This document shows, one piece after another, positions 1 to 7,691 of a stretch of DNA of 14,346 nucleotides. The notes below the pieces were generated by a model. The model saw nothing but the letters and a program-made list of their open reading frames with translations. It was not told the DNA's origin and did not search any database. The position numbers and the translations under genes are program-made. Every line of letters starts with the position of its first letter. Positions within the stretch are counted from its first letter, which is position 1. The stretch is from an uncultured bacterium. GTDB lineage: Bacteria > Cyanobacteriota > Vampirovibrionia > Gastranaerophilales > Gastranaerophilaceae. Location: NCBI GenBank assembly GCA_900551675.1, contig URXH01000048.1:1-14346 (forward strand), given 5' to 3'.

Positions 1-298
1 AGCTAATACCTGTTTCACTTATTGTAAAAATTAAAGGATTTTTTATATATTTAAACAAAGCTAAAGAACCTAAGATTGTAAAAAAGCAAATACTAACGCA
101 ACCCAAAACATAATAAGTAATAGGATTATAAAAACAGTGAATTCTATGATTAAGACTGCAATCCATTGCTAAATTATCTGCATTAAAAATAAAATACAAA
201 GCAGCTATAGTAAAAACAATTATAGTCAAAGACATAAAAATTAAATACTTCTTTGTGTATCCTATCTTGAATTCTTTGATTTCGATGTTTTTATCCAT
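1..298 (-). CDS. Small two-helix membrane protein, 5' part only (STM3941-like, tentative)
   Basis: An open frame starts at ATG 298-296 and runs off the left edge, giving about 99 residues with no stop. It begins MDKNIEIKEFKIGYTKK, then has a hydrophobic segment (about residues 19-38), a short Cys-containing loop, a second hydrophobic segment (about 64-84), and a basic stretch leading into NPLIFTISETGI. Two N-terminal helices followed by a 'p-L-ii-e-GI' strand is the layout I associate with the STM3941/PH-like family of small membrane proteins, whose function is unknown. That family match is from memory and tentative. The start is supported by AGGA five bases upstream, which overlaps the stop codon of the preceding flavoprotein gene. 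The two genes are 7 bases apart and very probably co-transcribed. Confidence 0.7.
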   Translation of the reverse strand, partial: MDKNIEIKEFKIGYTKKYLIFMSLTIIVFTIAALYFIFNADNLAMDCSLNHRIHCFYNPITYYVLGCVSICFFTILGSLALFKYIKNPLIFTISETGIS

Positions 299-305
299 AT
301 TAATC

Positions 306-1676
306 CTATTTTAGCATTTCGTTAATAGCTTTTGCGGCTTTTTTACCTGCTCCCATAGCGTTAATAGCATTAGATTCTCCAACCGGAGCAACATCACCGC
401 CTGCATATACAGTCGGGATATTTGTAGCACGAGTCTCACCATCAACTGTGATATAACCTTTTTTATCAGTTATAATTTCTATACCGTCTGCTTCTGCTGA
501 ACGTTGAATAATTGGATTTGGTCCTGTACCTAATGCTACAATTACTGTATCAAGATCCATAATTTCTGTTTTTCCTGTTGAAACAGGACGTCTTCTACCT
601 GATTCATCAGGTTCACCTAGCTCCATAACTTCCAATTCAACAGCTTTTACATAACCGTTTTCTCCGATAATTTCTTTAGGAGCATATAAAAATTTAAATA
701 CAACACCTTCTTCTTTTGCGTGTCTGATTTCTTCCAAACGAGCAGGAAGTTCTTTTTCAGTTCTCCTGTAAATGATATAAACTTCTTCAAAACCTACACG
801 AACAGCTGTTCTTGCTGCATCCATTGCGACGTTACCGCCACCGAAGATTGCAGCCTTTTTACCAACTTTCAATGGTGTAGGGCTATCAGGCTGTCCTGCG
901 TGCATTAAGTTTACTCTTGTTAAAAATTCATTTGCAGAAAATACTCCGTTTAAATTTTCGCCGGGGACGTGAAGCATTTTTGGCAGTCCTGCGCCCGAGC
1001 AGATAAATATTGCATCAAAACCGTCTTCTTTTAATTGTTTCAGGGTAATAGATTTTCCGACAACAACATTTGTATGGAATTTTACACCCATGGCTTTTAG
1101 GTTTTCAATTTCTCTGTCAAGCACAACACGCGGTAATCTGAAAGGCGGAATACCGTATCTCAAAACCCCGCCGAGTTCATGCAGGGCTTCAAAAACTTCA
1201 ACATCATGTCCTGCTTTTCTAAGATCACAGGCAGCGGTCATTCCTGCACAGCCTGATCCGACAACAGCAACTTTTTTACCTGACGGTTTAATTTCAGGCA
1301 TTTCAGCTTTTGTGTTATCGCCAACATATCTTTCCAATGCCCCGATTGCAACAGGTTCGCCCTTAATTCCTAAAACGCACTGACCTTCGCATTGTCTTTC
1401 CTGGGGGCAGACTCGGCCGCAGACTGACGGGAGCATACTTGTTTGGCGGATAATTTCTCCTGCTTTATTCAAATCCCCGTCTTTAATTGCTTTTATAAAA
1501 TCAGGTATCTGAATATTAACGGGACAGCCTGCCACACATCTCGGATTTTTGCAATGCAGACATCTTGATGCCTCCAGTTTCACCTGCTCTTCCGTTAAAT
1601 TGCTTTCAACAGGTTCAAAATTATGTCTTCTTTCAATTTTATCCTGTTCTTTTACGTGTTGTCTTTCTATTGCCAT
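306..1676 (-). CDS. gltA: GltD/NfnB-type NADPH-dependent flavoprotein (glutamate synthase small subunit family)
   Basis: This is a 456-residue cytoplasmic iron-sulfur flavoprotein that passes electrons between NAD(P)H, FAD and 4Fe-4S clusters. The N-terminal domain has two cysteine sets, C39/C42/C47/C51 and C86/C90/C96/C100, the latter in the SVCGRVCPQE context typical of the family. An FAD-binding GxGxxG lies at 140-145, an NADPH-binding GGGNVAMD at 279-286, and a C-terminal YAGGDV motif at 424-429. Length and order fit the stand-alone 'NADPH-dependent glutamate synthase' (GltA, about 450-465 aa), which is closely related to the large subunit of the NfnAB transhydrogenase. No glutamate synthase large subunit or NfnA gene is adjacent, so sequence alone does not settle which reaction it performs. 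The start is supported by a GGGGAG ribosome site four bases upstream. A two-helix membrane protein gene follows in the same operon. Confidence 0.9.
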   Translation of the reverse strand: MAIERQHVKEQDKIERRHNFEPVESNLTEEQVKLEASRCLHCKNPRCVAGCPVNIQIPDFIKAIKDGDLNKAGEIIRQTSMLPSVCGRVCPQERQCEGQCVLGIKGEPVAIGALERYVGDNTKAEMPEIKPSGKKVAVVGSGCAGMTAACDLRKAGHDVEVFEALHELGGVLRYGIPPFRLPRVVLDREIENLKAMGVKFHTNVVVGKSITLKQLKEDGFDAIFICSGAGLPKMLHVPGENLNGVFSANEFLTRVNLMHAGQPDSPTPLKVGKKAAIFGGGNVAMDAARTAVRVGFEEVYIIYRRTEKELPARLEEIRHAKEEGVVFKFLYAPKEIIGENGYVKAVELEVMELGEPDESGRRRPVSTGKTEIMDLDTVIVALGTGPNPIIQRSAEADGIEIITDKKGYITVDGETRATNIPTVYAGGDVAPVGESNAINAMGAGKKAAKAINEMLK

Positions 1677-1682
1677 CTTTCT

Positions 1683-1732
1683 CCCCTTACAAATAAAACG
1701 TCATTCCGAACTTGTTTCGGAATCTTATTATA
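1683..1732. promoter_or_regulatory. Divergent intergenic region with possible promoter for the flavoprotein gene
   Basis: The 127-base gap between the divergent flavoprotein and mutS2 genes must hold both promoters. On the minus strand there is a TATAAT at 1732-1727, right beside the palindrome at 1703-1723. A transcript starting there would begin in or just before that hairpin. No convincing -35 box sits at 16-18 bases; TTGCAT at 1760-1755 pairs better with TAAAAT at 1737-1732. I could not identify a clear promoter for mutS2 on the plus strand. Confidence 0.3.
1703..1723. repeat. REP-like palindrome (ATTCCGAA-CTTGT-TTCGGAAT)
   Basis: A perfect 8-base inverted repeat with a 5-base loop, preceded by CGTC and followed by CTTA. 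From general knowledge, close variants of this sequence (CATTCCGAACTTGTTTCGG and similar) occur as dispersed small palindromes in many bacterial genomes. Their frequent mistranslation gives the spurious peptide 'HSELVSES', which also appears here if the plus strand is translated. Only one copy is present in this window, so its repeat status here is inferred. Confidence 0.55.
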
Positions 1733-1803
1733 TTTTACTTTCAAAAAATCTTTTATGCAAGAATATCAAAAAAAGTTAATAAATCATTGTAATTAAGCTG
1801 TTT

Positions 1804-4188
1804 ATGTCTTTAAATATAATTATGGACATCATTGAAAAAAGCCGAAAATCTCTCGAATTTGATAAAATAGCGGAAAAACTCTCAAACTATGCAAAAACAA
1901 AACAGAGCAGAGAAATCTGCCTTAGAACTCTGCCGTTTGAGGATATTATAAAAATCAAAAACGAACTCAAATGCACCAGAGAAGCAAAATTCATCCTTGA
2001 TATGCCCTCAGATATTCCGATAGAATTTGTTGCCGATATGGAAAAAATAAAGCAGAATATCGGTGCAACTTATCTTTCTGAAGAAGAATTAATTGACGTT
2101 GCAAAAACCTTGCGGACATCAAGACTTGTCAAAAAATTTCTCTATGAAAATCTTCCTGCTGATGCAATCATAAGAATAGCATCTATTAATTTAACCGTTG
2201 ACAAAGAGCTGGAAGATAAAATCTTTTCGACTTTTGATGAAAATTTGAATATAAAACAGGATGCAACACCCGAACTAAAAGGGCTTTATTCAGCTTTACG
2301 CGACAATGAAAAAAACTTGAAAAATACCGTAAATTCGCTTTTAAATTCTCCTGATTTTTCAAAACATCTGCAAGAAAATATTTACACAACACGCGATGAC
2401 AGAATAGTTTTTCAGGTAATGGCATCTTCAAAAAGCAAGGTTCCAGGGATTGTCCACGATGTTTCCGCTACTAACAAAACATTTTATATAGAACCCCAGC
2501 AGATTGTTCCCTTAAATAACAAAATCAGAGAGATTAAATCCAATATTCATTCCGAAATGGTGAGAATTCTTGCAGGGCTGACTTCTCTTGTTAAAGAAAA
2601 AATAAGGGAGCTTGCTTTAACGGAACAAATTCTTGCAACAATTGATTATCATTTTGCAAAAGCCAGATATGCTGTAAAAATTCATGCAATGGAGCCTGAA
2701 ATTGTTACGCATAAATTTCTTGAATTTGAAAATATGAAGCATCCGCTGCTTCTTGATAACGTTGAAAATGTAGTAACAAATAACTTTGAAATCGGAAAAG
2801 ATTACAAATCAGTTATCATAACAGGCTCAAATACAGGCGGGAAAACTGTTACAATAAAGACTATCGGGCTTTTTATTCTTATGGCAAAAGCAGGAATGTT
2901 TCTTCCCTGTACAAATGCAAAAGTTTATCCGTTTGAAAATGTTTATGCCGATATCGGAGATGACCAGAGTATTTTGCAGAATCTTTCAACTTTTTCATCA
3001 CACATGACAAATATTATAAAGATTTTGAAACAGAGTAATGAAAAATCTTTTGTAATTTTAGATGAAATATGCGCCGGAACCGATCCGGTAGAGGGCGCTG
3101 TTCTTGCACAGGTAATACTGGAAAAACTTGCACAAAATGGAGTTTTGTCAACAATTACAACCCACTATGGAGAATTAAAAGCTCTTGAATATCTTAATCC
3201 GTATTTTAAAAACGCGTCTGTTGAATTTAATACTGAAACACTTAAACCGACTTACAAACTGCTTATCGGCATCCCCGGATTGAGCAATGCTATTTCAATA
3301 GCCGCAAATTTAGGACTTGATAAAGAATTAACAGACAAAGCAAAAAATATTGTAGTTTCAACAAAAGACCCTTCAATTCTGGTTGTTGAAAAATTGCAGG
3401 AAACACAGGCAAAACTTGCTCATAACCTTGAAGAAGCAGAAAATTTAAAAGAAACTTCCCAAAGTCTGAAAGAAGAATATGAAAATTCTCTCGAACAGGT
3501 TAAAAAAGACAAAAAGAAAACAGTAAAAATTATCAAAGACAAATTTGACCGCGAGCTGCTTGAGGCAAAAGGCGAAATTAAACAAATTCTTGATGAACTC
3601 AGACGTGAAAAATCAGAAAAAATTGCCCGCAGATCTTATGCAAGACTTGCGCAGACAGAACAAAAATTCCGCGGAGAACTTTCAAAATTTGATGAAAAAC
3701 AGAAATATGCCGAAATTGACTGGAATAGTGTTAAAACAGGCGACAAATTAATTCTCAAAGAACTTCATCAGTCCGTAACAGTACTTTCTCTGCCTGACAA
3801 AAATAATTACATTACCGTTCAAATGGGCAACTTTAAAACAAAAATTAAATGCGACAAACTCGCACCTTACGACTCAGCTTTTGAGAAAAAAGAAAATGTA
3901 TACAGACCGGGTTCTCTTGAAAAATTTGAACTACGCAAAACAAATATTTCAAGCACACTGGATCTACGGGGCTACAAGGTGGAAGATGCGCTGGACAGCC
4001 TTGAATTTTATCTTGATAAAGCAAGTCTTACCAATCTTGCCTGTGTAACAATTATTCACGGACACGGAACAGGGGCCTTAAAATCAGCCGTCAGAGATTT
4101 CCTCTCAACTTCCCCGTACGTTGCGAAATTCAGACCCGGCGAAGACTCAGAAGGCGGAGACGGCGTGAGTGTGGTTGATATTAATTAA
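1804..4188 (+). CDS. mutS2: Endonuclease MutS2 (MutS-like ATPase with C-terminal Smr nuclease domain)
   Basis: This 794-residue protein matches MutS2 in length (about 785) and layout. The N-terminal core/lever region (KSLEFDKIAEKLSNYA near residue 17) leads into an ABC-type ATPase with Walker A GSNTGGKT at 341-348, the signature STFSSHMTNI near 398, and Walker B with D420-E421 in LDEICAGTDP. A charged coiled-coil linker (about 520-620) precedes the C-terminal Smr domain, which carries LDLRG at 719-723 and HGHGTG at 752-757, the nuclease motifs. Family members are cytoplasmic. They have been linked to suppressing homologous recombination (Helicobacter, Thermus) and, in Bacillus subtilis, to rescue of collided ribosomes. 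They do not act in MutS/MutL mismatch repair. No good ribosome site precedes ATG 1804, and an in-frame ATG at 1822 is a possible alternative start. Confidence 0.95.
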   Translation: MSLNIIMDIIEKSRKSLEFDKIAEKLSNYAKTKQSREICLRTLPFEDIIKIKNELKCTREAKFILDMPSDIPIEFVADMEKIKQNIGATYLSEEELIDVAKTLRTSRLVKKFLYENLPADAIIRIASINLTVDKELEDKIFSTFDENLNIKQDATPELKGLYSALRDNEKNLKNTVNSLLNSPDFSKHLQENIYTTRDDRIVFQVMASSKSKVPGIVHDVSATNKTFYIEPQQIVPLNNKIREIKSNIHSEMVRILAGLTSLVKEKIRELALTEQILATIDYHFAKARYAVKIHAMEPEIVTHKFLEFENMKHPLLLDNVENVVTNNFEIGKDYKSVIITGSNTGGKTVTIKTIGLFILMAKAGMFLPCTNAKVYPFENVYADIGDDQSILQNLSTFSSHMTNIIKILKQSNEKSFVILDEICAGTDPVEGAVLAQVILEKLAQNGVLSTITTHYGELKALEYLNPYFKNASVEFNTETLKPTYKLLIGIPGLSNAISIAANLGLDKELTDKAKNIVVSTKDPSILVVEKLQETQAKLAHNLEEAENLKETSQSLKEEYENSLEQVKKDKKKTVKIIKDKFDRELLEAKGEIKQILDELRREKSEKIARRSYARLAQTEQKFRGELSKFDEKQKYAEIDWNSVKTGDKLILKELHQSVTVLSLPDKNNYITVQMGNFKTKIKCDKLAPYDSAFEKKENVYRPGSLEKFELRKTNISSTLDLRGYKVEDALDSLEFYLDKASLTNLACVTIIHGHGTGALKSAVRDFLSTSPYVAKFRPGEDSEGGDGVSVVDIN

Positions 4189-4202
4189 AATAGTGCTATA
4201 AT
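4175..4202 (+). promoter_or_regulatory. Strong sigma-70-type promoter for the M20 peptidase gene
   Basis: TTGATA (4175-4180) and TATAAT (4197-4202) are separated by 16 bases, a near-consensus vegetative promoter. The -35 box lies within the last codons of mutS2. Transcription would start near 4209, giving a leader of about 16 bases that contains the AAGGAGAG ribosome site just before ATG 4225. The peptidase can therefore probably be expressed independently of mutS2 although the genes are only 36 bases apart. Confidence 0.6.
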
Positions 4203-4224
4203 AATTCCGTAAAAGGAGAGAATT

Positions 4225-5388
4225 ATGACTATAGAAACGATAAGAAAAGAACACGAACTTGTTGATTTGTTCTGCAGCCTTGCTGAAGTTCCTTCGCCTT
4301 CTATGCACGAAGAAAAAGTTGCCGAATGGATTAAAAACTACTGCGATAATGAAGGAATTGACTGCAGATTTGATGACTTTAAAAATGTAATTATAAATAT
4401 TCCTGCAACAGACAGTTCAAAAGAACCTCTGATGCTGTCTGCCCACATGGATGTAATAGGGGACGACAGTCCCGTTAAAACTTATGCGGACGAAAACGGA
4501 TTTATTCACGCAATAGACAGAACCTTAGGCGGAGATGACAAAGCTGGTGTTGCAAACGCGCTTTATTTTGCAAAAAACCTTTCAAAATCAACAATGATGC
4601 ATGGCGGTCTGGAAGTTATGTTTACCCGCGATGAAGAAAACGGGCTGTCAGGTATCAGAAACGCAAATTTAAAAAACTTTAAATCAAAATATGTTCTGGT
4701 GCTCGACAGTGATACATTAGGCCAGTGTGAAGTTTCAGGTGCAAGCTATACTCTGGCAAAAATTAAAGTTCGCAGCTTTAAAGGCGGTCATTCAGGAATT
4801 GATATCGGCGACAAAACCCGCGCAAATGCCGCAAAACTTATTGCTGATTTAATATCAACTCTTCCGCAGGGTGTTTTCTATGAAGAGGAAGGAACCGTTA
4901 TAACCTCCTGCAACTTAGGCGGGATATCAGCCGGAGATATCAATGTTACAAATATTATTAACACAGATGCTGAAGTCAGCTACTCAATCAGAAGCTCAAG
5001 CAGGAAAAAAGAAGAAGAATTAAAAAACAAAATGACGCTTACGGTTGATGAATTTAATATTAAAAATAAAGATATTGCAAAAGCCGCAATAGAATTTGAA
5101 GAACATCTGCCGCCGTTTGAAAAATCCGATGATGATTATATCCCGATACTTTTTGAAGCTTCTGCAAGAAAAGCCGGAGTAGAGCCTGATATAACCTCAT
5201 TCCATGCAGGAGCGGAAACTCATATTTACGCAAACGAAACGAATGCAAATAATGACAAATTTGTACCTTATTTGTTAGGTCTTGCAACTGTTTGCAATAT
5301 GCATTCAAAAAATGAGTATCTGGATTACAAATCAATGCTTCAAGGGCAGGAAGTTTTAAAAGAACTTTTTAAAGCGTTTAATGCATAA
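4225..5388 (+). CDS. M20 family metallopeptidase (peptidase T-like)
   Basis: This 387-residue protein has the di-zinc M20 signature. AHMDVI (73-78) supplies ligand H74 and D76. GGDDKAG (102-108) supplies the bridging aspartate, D104 or D105. RDEENG (135-140) supplies the catalytic base E137 and ligand E138. VLDSD (159-163) gives the next acidic ligand, and MHSKNE (359-364) gives the C-terminal histidine ligand H360. A lid/dimerisation domain interrupts the catalytic domain from about residue 175 to 290 (GGHSGIDIGDKTRANA). Proteins of this type are cytosolic exopeptidases that release N-terminal residues from di- or tripeptides. The motif style is closer to PepT-like enzymes than to ArgE/DapE deacylases, but the exact substrate cannot be read from the sequence. 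AAGGAGAG five bases before ATG fixes the start. The gene ends just before a hairpin shared with the convergent neighbour. Confidence 0.88.
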   Translation: MTIETIRKEHELVDLFCSLAEVPSPSMHEEKVAEWIKNYCDNEGIDCRFDDFKNVIINIPATDSSKEPLMLSAHMDVIGDDSPVKTYADENGFIHAIDRTLGGDDKAGVANALYFAKNLSKSTMMHGGLEVMFTRDEENGLSGIRNANLKNFKSKYVLVLDSDTLGQCEVSGASYTLAKIKVRSFKGGHSGIDIGDKTRANAAKLIADLISTLPQGVFYEEEGTVITSCNLGGISAGDINVTNIINTDAEVSYSIRSSSRKKEEELKNKMTLTVDEFNIKNKDIAKAAIEFEEHLPPFEKSDDDYIPILFEASARKAGVEPDITSFHAGAETHIYANETNANNDKFVPYLLGLATVCNMHSKNEYLDYKSMLQGQEVLKELFKAFNA

Positions 5389-5393
5389 TCTAA

Positions 5394-5420
5394 AAGATCG
5401 CGCACCTGTTGCGCGATCTT
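5394..5420. terminator. Bidirectional terminator hairpin between convergent genes
   Basis: An 11-base perfect stem (AAGATCGCGCA / TGCGCGATCTT) with a 5-base CCTGT loop lies 5 bases after the peptidase stop and 42 bases beyond the stop of the minus-strand 664-residue gene. The U tract is better on the minus strand (TTTTAG follows the stem) than on the plus strand (only TTACTAATT), so it may serve the minus-strand gene mainly. Confidence 0.75.
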
Positions 5421-5461
5421 ACTAATTCCGCAAAACATGAACCGATAATAAGAATCATTGC

Positions 5462-7456
5462 TTATGAAAAAGCTTTGAAGGAACGTTCAATATTCTTGTC
5501 AATTGTATTTTTGATAGATTCGTATTCAGTTTGCAGGGCATTATGCTCTGTATCAAGTTTTTTCAAATCCTGGTCATATTTTTTATCTTTATTTTCTATT
5601 TCTGTCATCGCATTTTTATACTTAACTTCTGCTAATGCGATGGCCGTTTCATTTTCCTGAGACTTCAAATCTGCTGCATTGGTATAGATAATTGAAACCC
5701 AGTCATAAGTTCCTATTTCAGGATATTTTTCAGATCCGTCTTCTACGAAAGTTGCCTGTTCCATAGTTAAAATGCCGTGTTCTAAGGCAAATTGAAGCCA
5801 TTCTGCATTATTAATTAGATTTTCATCTAATTCTTTGTAATTATTGCTGTTTTTAGTACCATCATCATTGGTTTCACCTCCGCCCATGCGGTAATATAAA
5901 TTTACGTACCACTGATAACGCGAATCGGTCTCATCCGGAATTTGTTTAGCAGGAATTTTATCGATACTATCTAAATAACTTTGCTGTAACGCAGAAATAT
6001 TTTGAAGCCATCTTGCCATTGTATTTTTCCAATCATTGATTGCTTCATAATAGCCATCTGAAATTGTATTAAGAGTTTCTATCATATCAGCTTGGAAATC
6101 TTCCAAATATTTTTTCAAATCTTTATAATCAACACCTAAAGTTGATCTGTTTTCTACAACATAGTACAAATCAATAATTTTTTCTTTAAATGTTTTTTGT
6201 ACCATTTCTCCAGAAGCATCTAATTTATAGTTGCTTAATAATTTTTCAACATCAGATGAATTTTCATCAATAGGATCACCTTTATCAGGAGCTAAAACAT
6301 TTTGTCCATTATTTGCACATATAAATTGAGAAATTGGCGCCATTGATTCAGTTAAACCTGCTGTTTGAATTGCTGAGCCCGTGATTTTTGATGAACTGGT
6401 TGTAATTGTTCCTGTACCCAAGGTTGTAGTATATGTTTGTCCCCAACTAGTTCCAACAGTAGGATCGTTAAAAGAACTATCATTTATATCAGTTGATTCT
6501 AAATCAAGCAAATGAGCTAAAACATGGAGATAACATCCATCACGATCTCTGTCTATTGCATTTTGATAACAAGGTTTTGATGCAATATCAAAATCTTGTG
6601 CCAATTGTGTACCGGTATCAGTACGAAAATCTTCCTTATCAGGGAATTCAATATCCGGCAGAGTCAGCATACCGTTAATATATCCGCCAAAAGTACCGCC
6701 CATATTTTTCCAAACACCGGCTAATTCAGAACTATTAACAGAACTTTTCCAGCTTGACACTGCCTGCACAAATTTTGTTGCATCATCAGGAGTAAGCTCT
6801 TCTGTCGGTTTCTGCAAAATGCTTGCTAGATAGTTCATATAACTGTCATTTGCATCTATTATTCCATCACCATTCAAATCAGTATCAGGAACTCCATTGC
6901 CGTCTGCATCATTATTAAGTATATTTGTGCAAAAATCGTTCCATTCCATCTCATTTGTTTCATCATACAGTTTTTCGTATAAATAAGAACCGTCATCGGT
7001 TGTAGTTTTTCCATAAACATCTTTTAATGCCTCAGCATATTTCGGGTTATCAACTTTTGGGATTCCGTAGCTGTATAAAAATTCAGACAAACTATTTGAT
7101 GCTTCGTACTTCTTTATATCAGAACCGTTCAGCATAATCTGGCCTGAAGAATTAACCAGAGAATACTGATTTTTTAAATCGCCGTAAGACAATAATACAT
7201 TTGCTGTCAATTTTTGATAGTTCAAACTGCCGTCATCACTATATGAACCATACATTAACTGCGTAGAATTTAATGCTTCCATATAAGCCTGACTGGCCTC
7301 TTTGGATTCGGTTGCCAGACGTAATTTGGAATTCGTTATGGTTTGAGAGCGCAATTCATTATTACTCAATCTTGAGGTAATACTTAATAATCTTGCTTGT
7401 CCTGCTGACATTCCCATAATTGATACATTAATCCTTTCTGCATAGGTTAACGTCAT
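5462..7456 (-). CDS. Large lineage-specific protein with calcium-binding (dockerin-like) loops; function unknown
   Basis: This 664-residue protein belongs to no characterised family I can name. The N-terminal segment (residues 17-55, including SAGQARLLSITSRLSNN) is helical, rich in Ser, Asn and Gln, and faintly recalls the N-terminal helices of flagellin or hook-associated proteins. Residues 183-204 carry two adjacent acidic loops. The second, D193-x-N195-x-D197-x-I199-x-D201-x-x-D204, fits a dockerin/EF-hand calcium loop; the first (DADGNGVPD, 183-191) is a thrombospondin-3-like half loop. The centre is Thr/Ser/Asn-rich with low complexity near 340-360. The last 70 residues form a charged coiled coil ending in NIERSFKAFS. 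I see no signal peptide or membrane helix. Calcium loops and the extended composition suggest a surface or exported protein (inference). The gene stands alone between two hairpins. The ATG at 7456 has only a weak purine-rich ribosome site. Confidence 0.8.
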   Translation of the reverse strand: MTLTYAERINVSIMGMSAGQARLLSITSRLSNNELRSQTITNSKLRLATESKEASQAYMEALNSTQLMYGSYSDDGSLNYQKLTANVLLSYGDLKNQYSLVNSSGQIMLNGSDIKKYEASNSLSEFLYSYGIPKVDNPKYAEALKDVYGKTTTDDGSYLYEKLYDETNEMEWNDFCTNILNNDADGNGVPDTDLNGDGIIDANDSYMNYLASILQKPTEELTPDDATKFVQAVSSWKSSVNSSELAGVWKNMGGTFGGYINGMLTLPDIEFPDKEDFRTDTGTQLAQDFDIASKPCYQNAIDRDRDGCYLHVLAHLLDLESTDINDSSFNDPTVGTSWGQTYTTTLGTGTITTSSSKITGSAIQTAGLTESMAPISQFICANNGQNVLAPDKGDPIDENSSDVEKLLSNYKLDASGEMVQKTFKEKIIDLYYVVENRSTLGVDYKDLKKYLEDFQADMIETLNTISDGYYEAINDWKNTMARWLQNISALQQSYLDSIDKIPAKQIPDETDSRYQWYVNLYYRMGGGETNDDGTKNSNNYKELDENLINNAEWLQFALEHGILTMEQATFVEDGSEKYPEIGTYDWVSIIYTNAADLKSQENETAIALAEVKYKNAMTEIENKDKKYDQDLKKLDTEHNALQTEYESIKNTIDKNIERSFKAFS

Positions 7457-7507
7457 TTTTTATATATTTCTTTAATGAAAAGCACTTTTTGTAACGAAAT
7501 ATTACAT

Positions 7508-7625
7508 AACCCCTCTCTGATATTTACAGCTTCACGCAGTTCAGCAGTAAATATCTTCTCTCCCCCTAGGGAGAGAAAAGATTTGTTAATGAACGCAGTG
7601 AGTTTACAAATCTTAGAGAGGGGTT
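7508..7625. repeat. Palindromic element with a perfect four-stem cloverleaf fold (MITE/REP-like)
   Basis: The outer stem AACCCCTCTCT (7508-7518) pairs exactly with AGAGAGGGGTT (7615-7625). Inside it, three 9-base perfect stems abut with no unpaired junction bases. Arm 1 is GATATTTAC/GTAAATATC (7519-7527/7547-7555). Arm 2 is TTCTCTCCC/GGGAGAGAA (7556-7564/7569-7577). Arm 3 is AAGATTTGT/ACAAATCTT (7578-7586/7606-7614). Arms 1 and 3 each continue past one mismatch for 2-3 more pairs, and both apical loops contain ACGCAGT (7534-7540, 7593-7599). The C-rich/G-rich ends resemble inverted-repeat elements dispersed in gut bacterial genomes, such as those ending in AACCCCTC. I see no clear target-site duplication. 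The element lies about 50 bases upstream of the 664-residue protein gene. Confidence 0.8.
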
Positions 7626-7637
7626 TAATATGAAGCA

Positions 7638-7668
7638 AAAAAGTCCGGTTAATTTAACCGGACTTTTT
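7638..7668. terminator. Rho-independent terminator of the lytic transglycosylase gene (probably bidirectional)
   Basis: AAAAAGTCCGGTTAA (7638-7652) and TTAACCGGACTTTTT (7654-7668) form a strong stem with A and T tracts on both sides, so the hairpin plus U tract works in either direction. It lies 24 bases beyond the stop of the minus-strand transglycosylase gene. It should also isolate the downstream 664-residue gene from that transcript. Confidence 0.88.
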
Positions 7669-7691
7669 ATTTTTTAACAAACTCATTTGTG

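Noticed and set aside
1549..1779. A 76-codon plus-strand frame containing the peptide HSELVSES
   Set aside because: It is antisense to the flavoprotein gene, and the distinctive peptide is the known spurious translation of the REP-like palindrome.
7500..7632. A target-site duplication flanking the cloverleaf element
   Set aside because: The flanks (ATTACAT on the left, TAATATG on the right) share no convincing direct repeat; at most a TA, which is uninformative in AT-rich DNA.
7453..7638. A 61-codon minus-strand open frame ending at the start of the 664-residue gene
   Set aside because: It is mostly a translation of the cloverleaf inverted repeat, with no ribosome site or domain; the palindrome explains the open frame.
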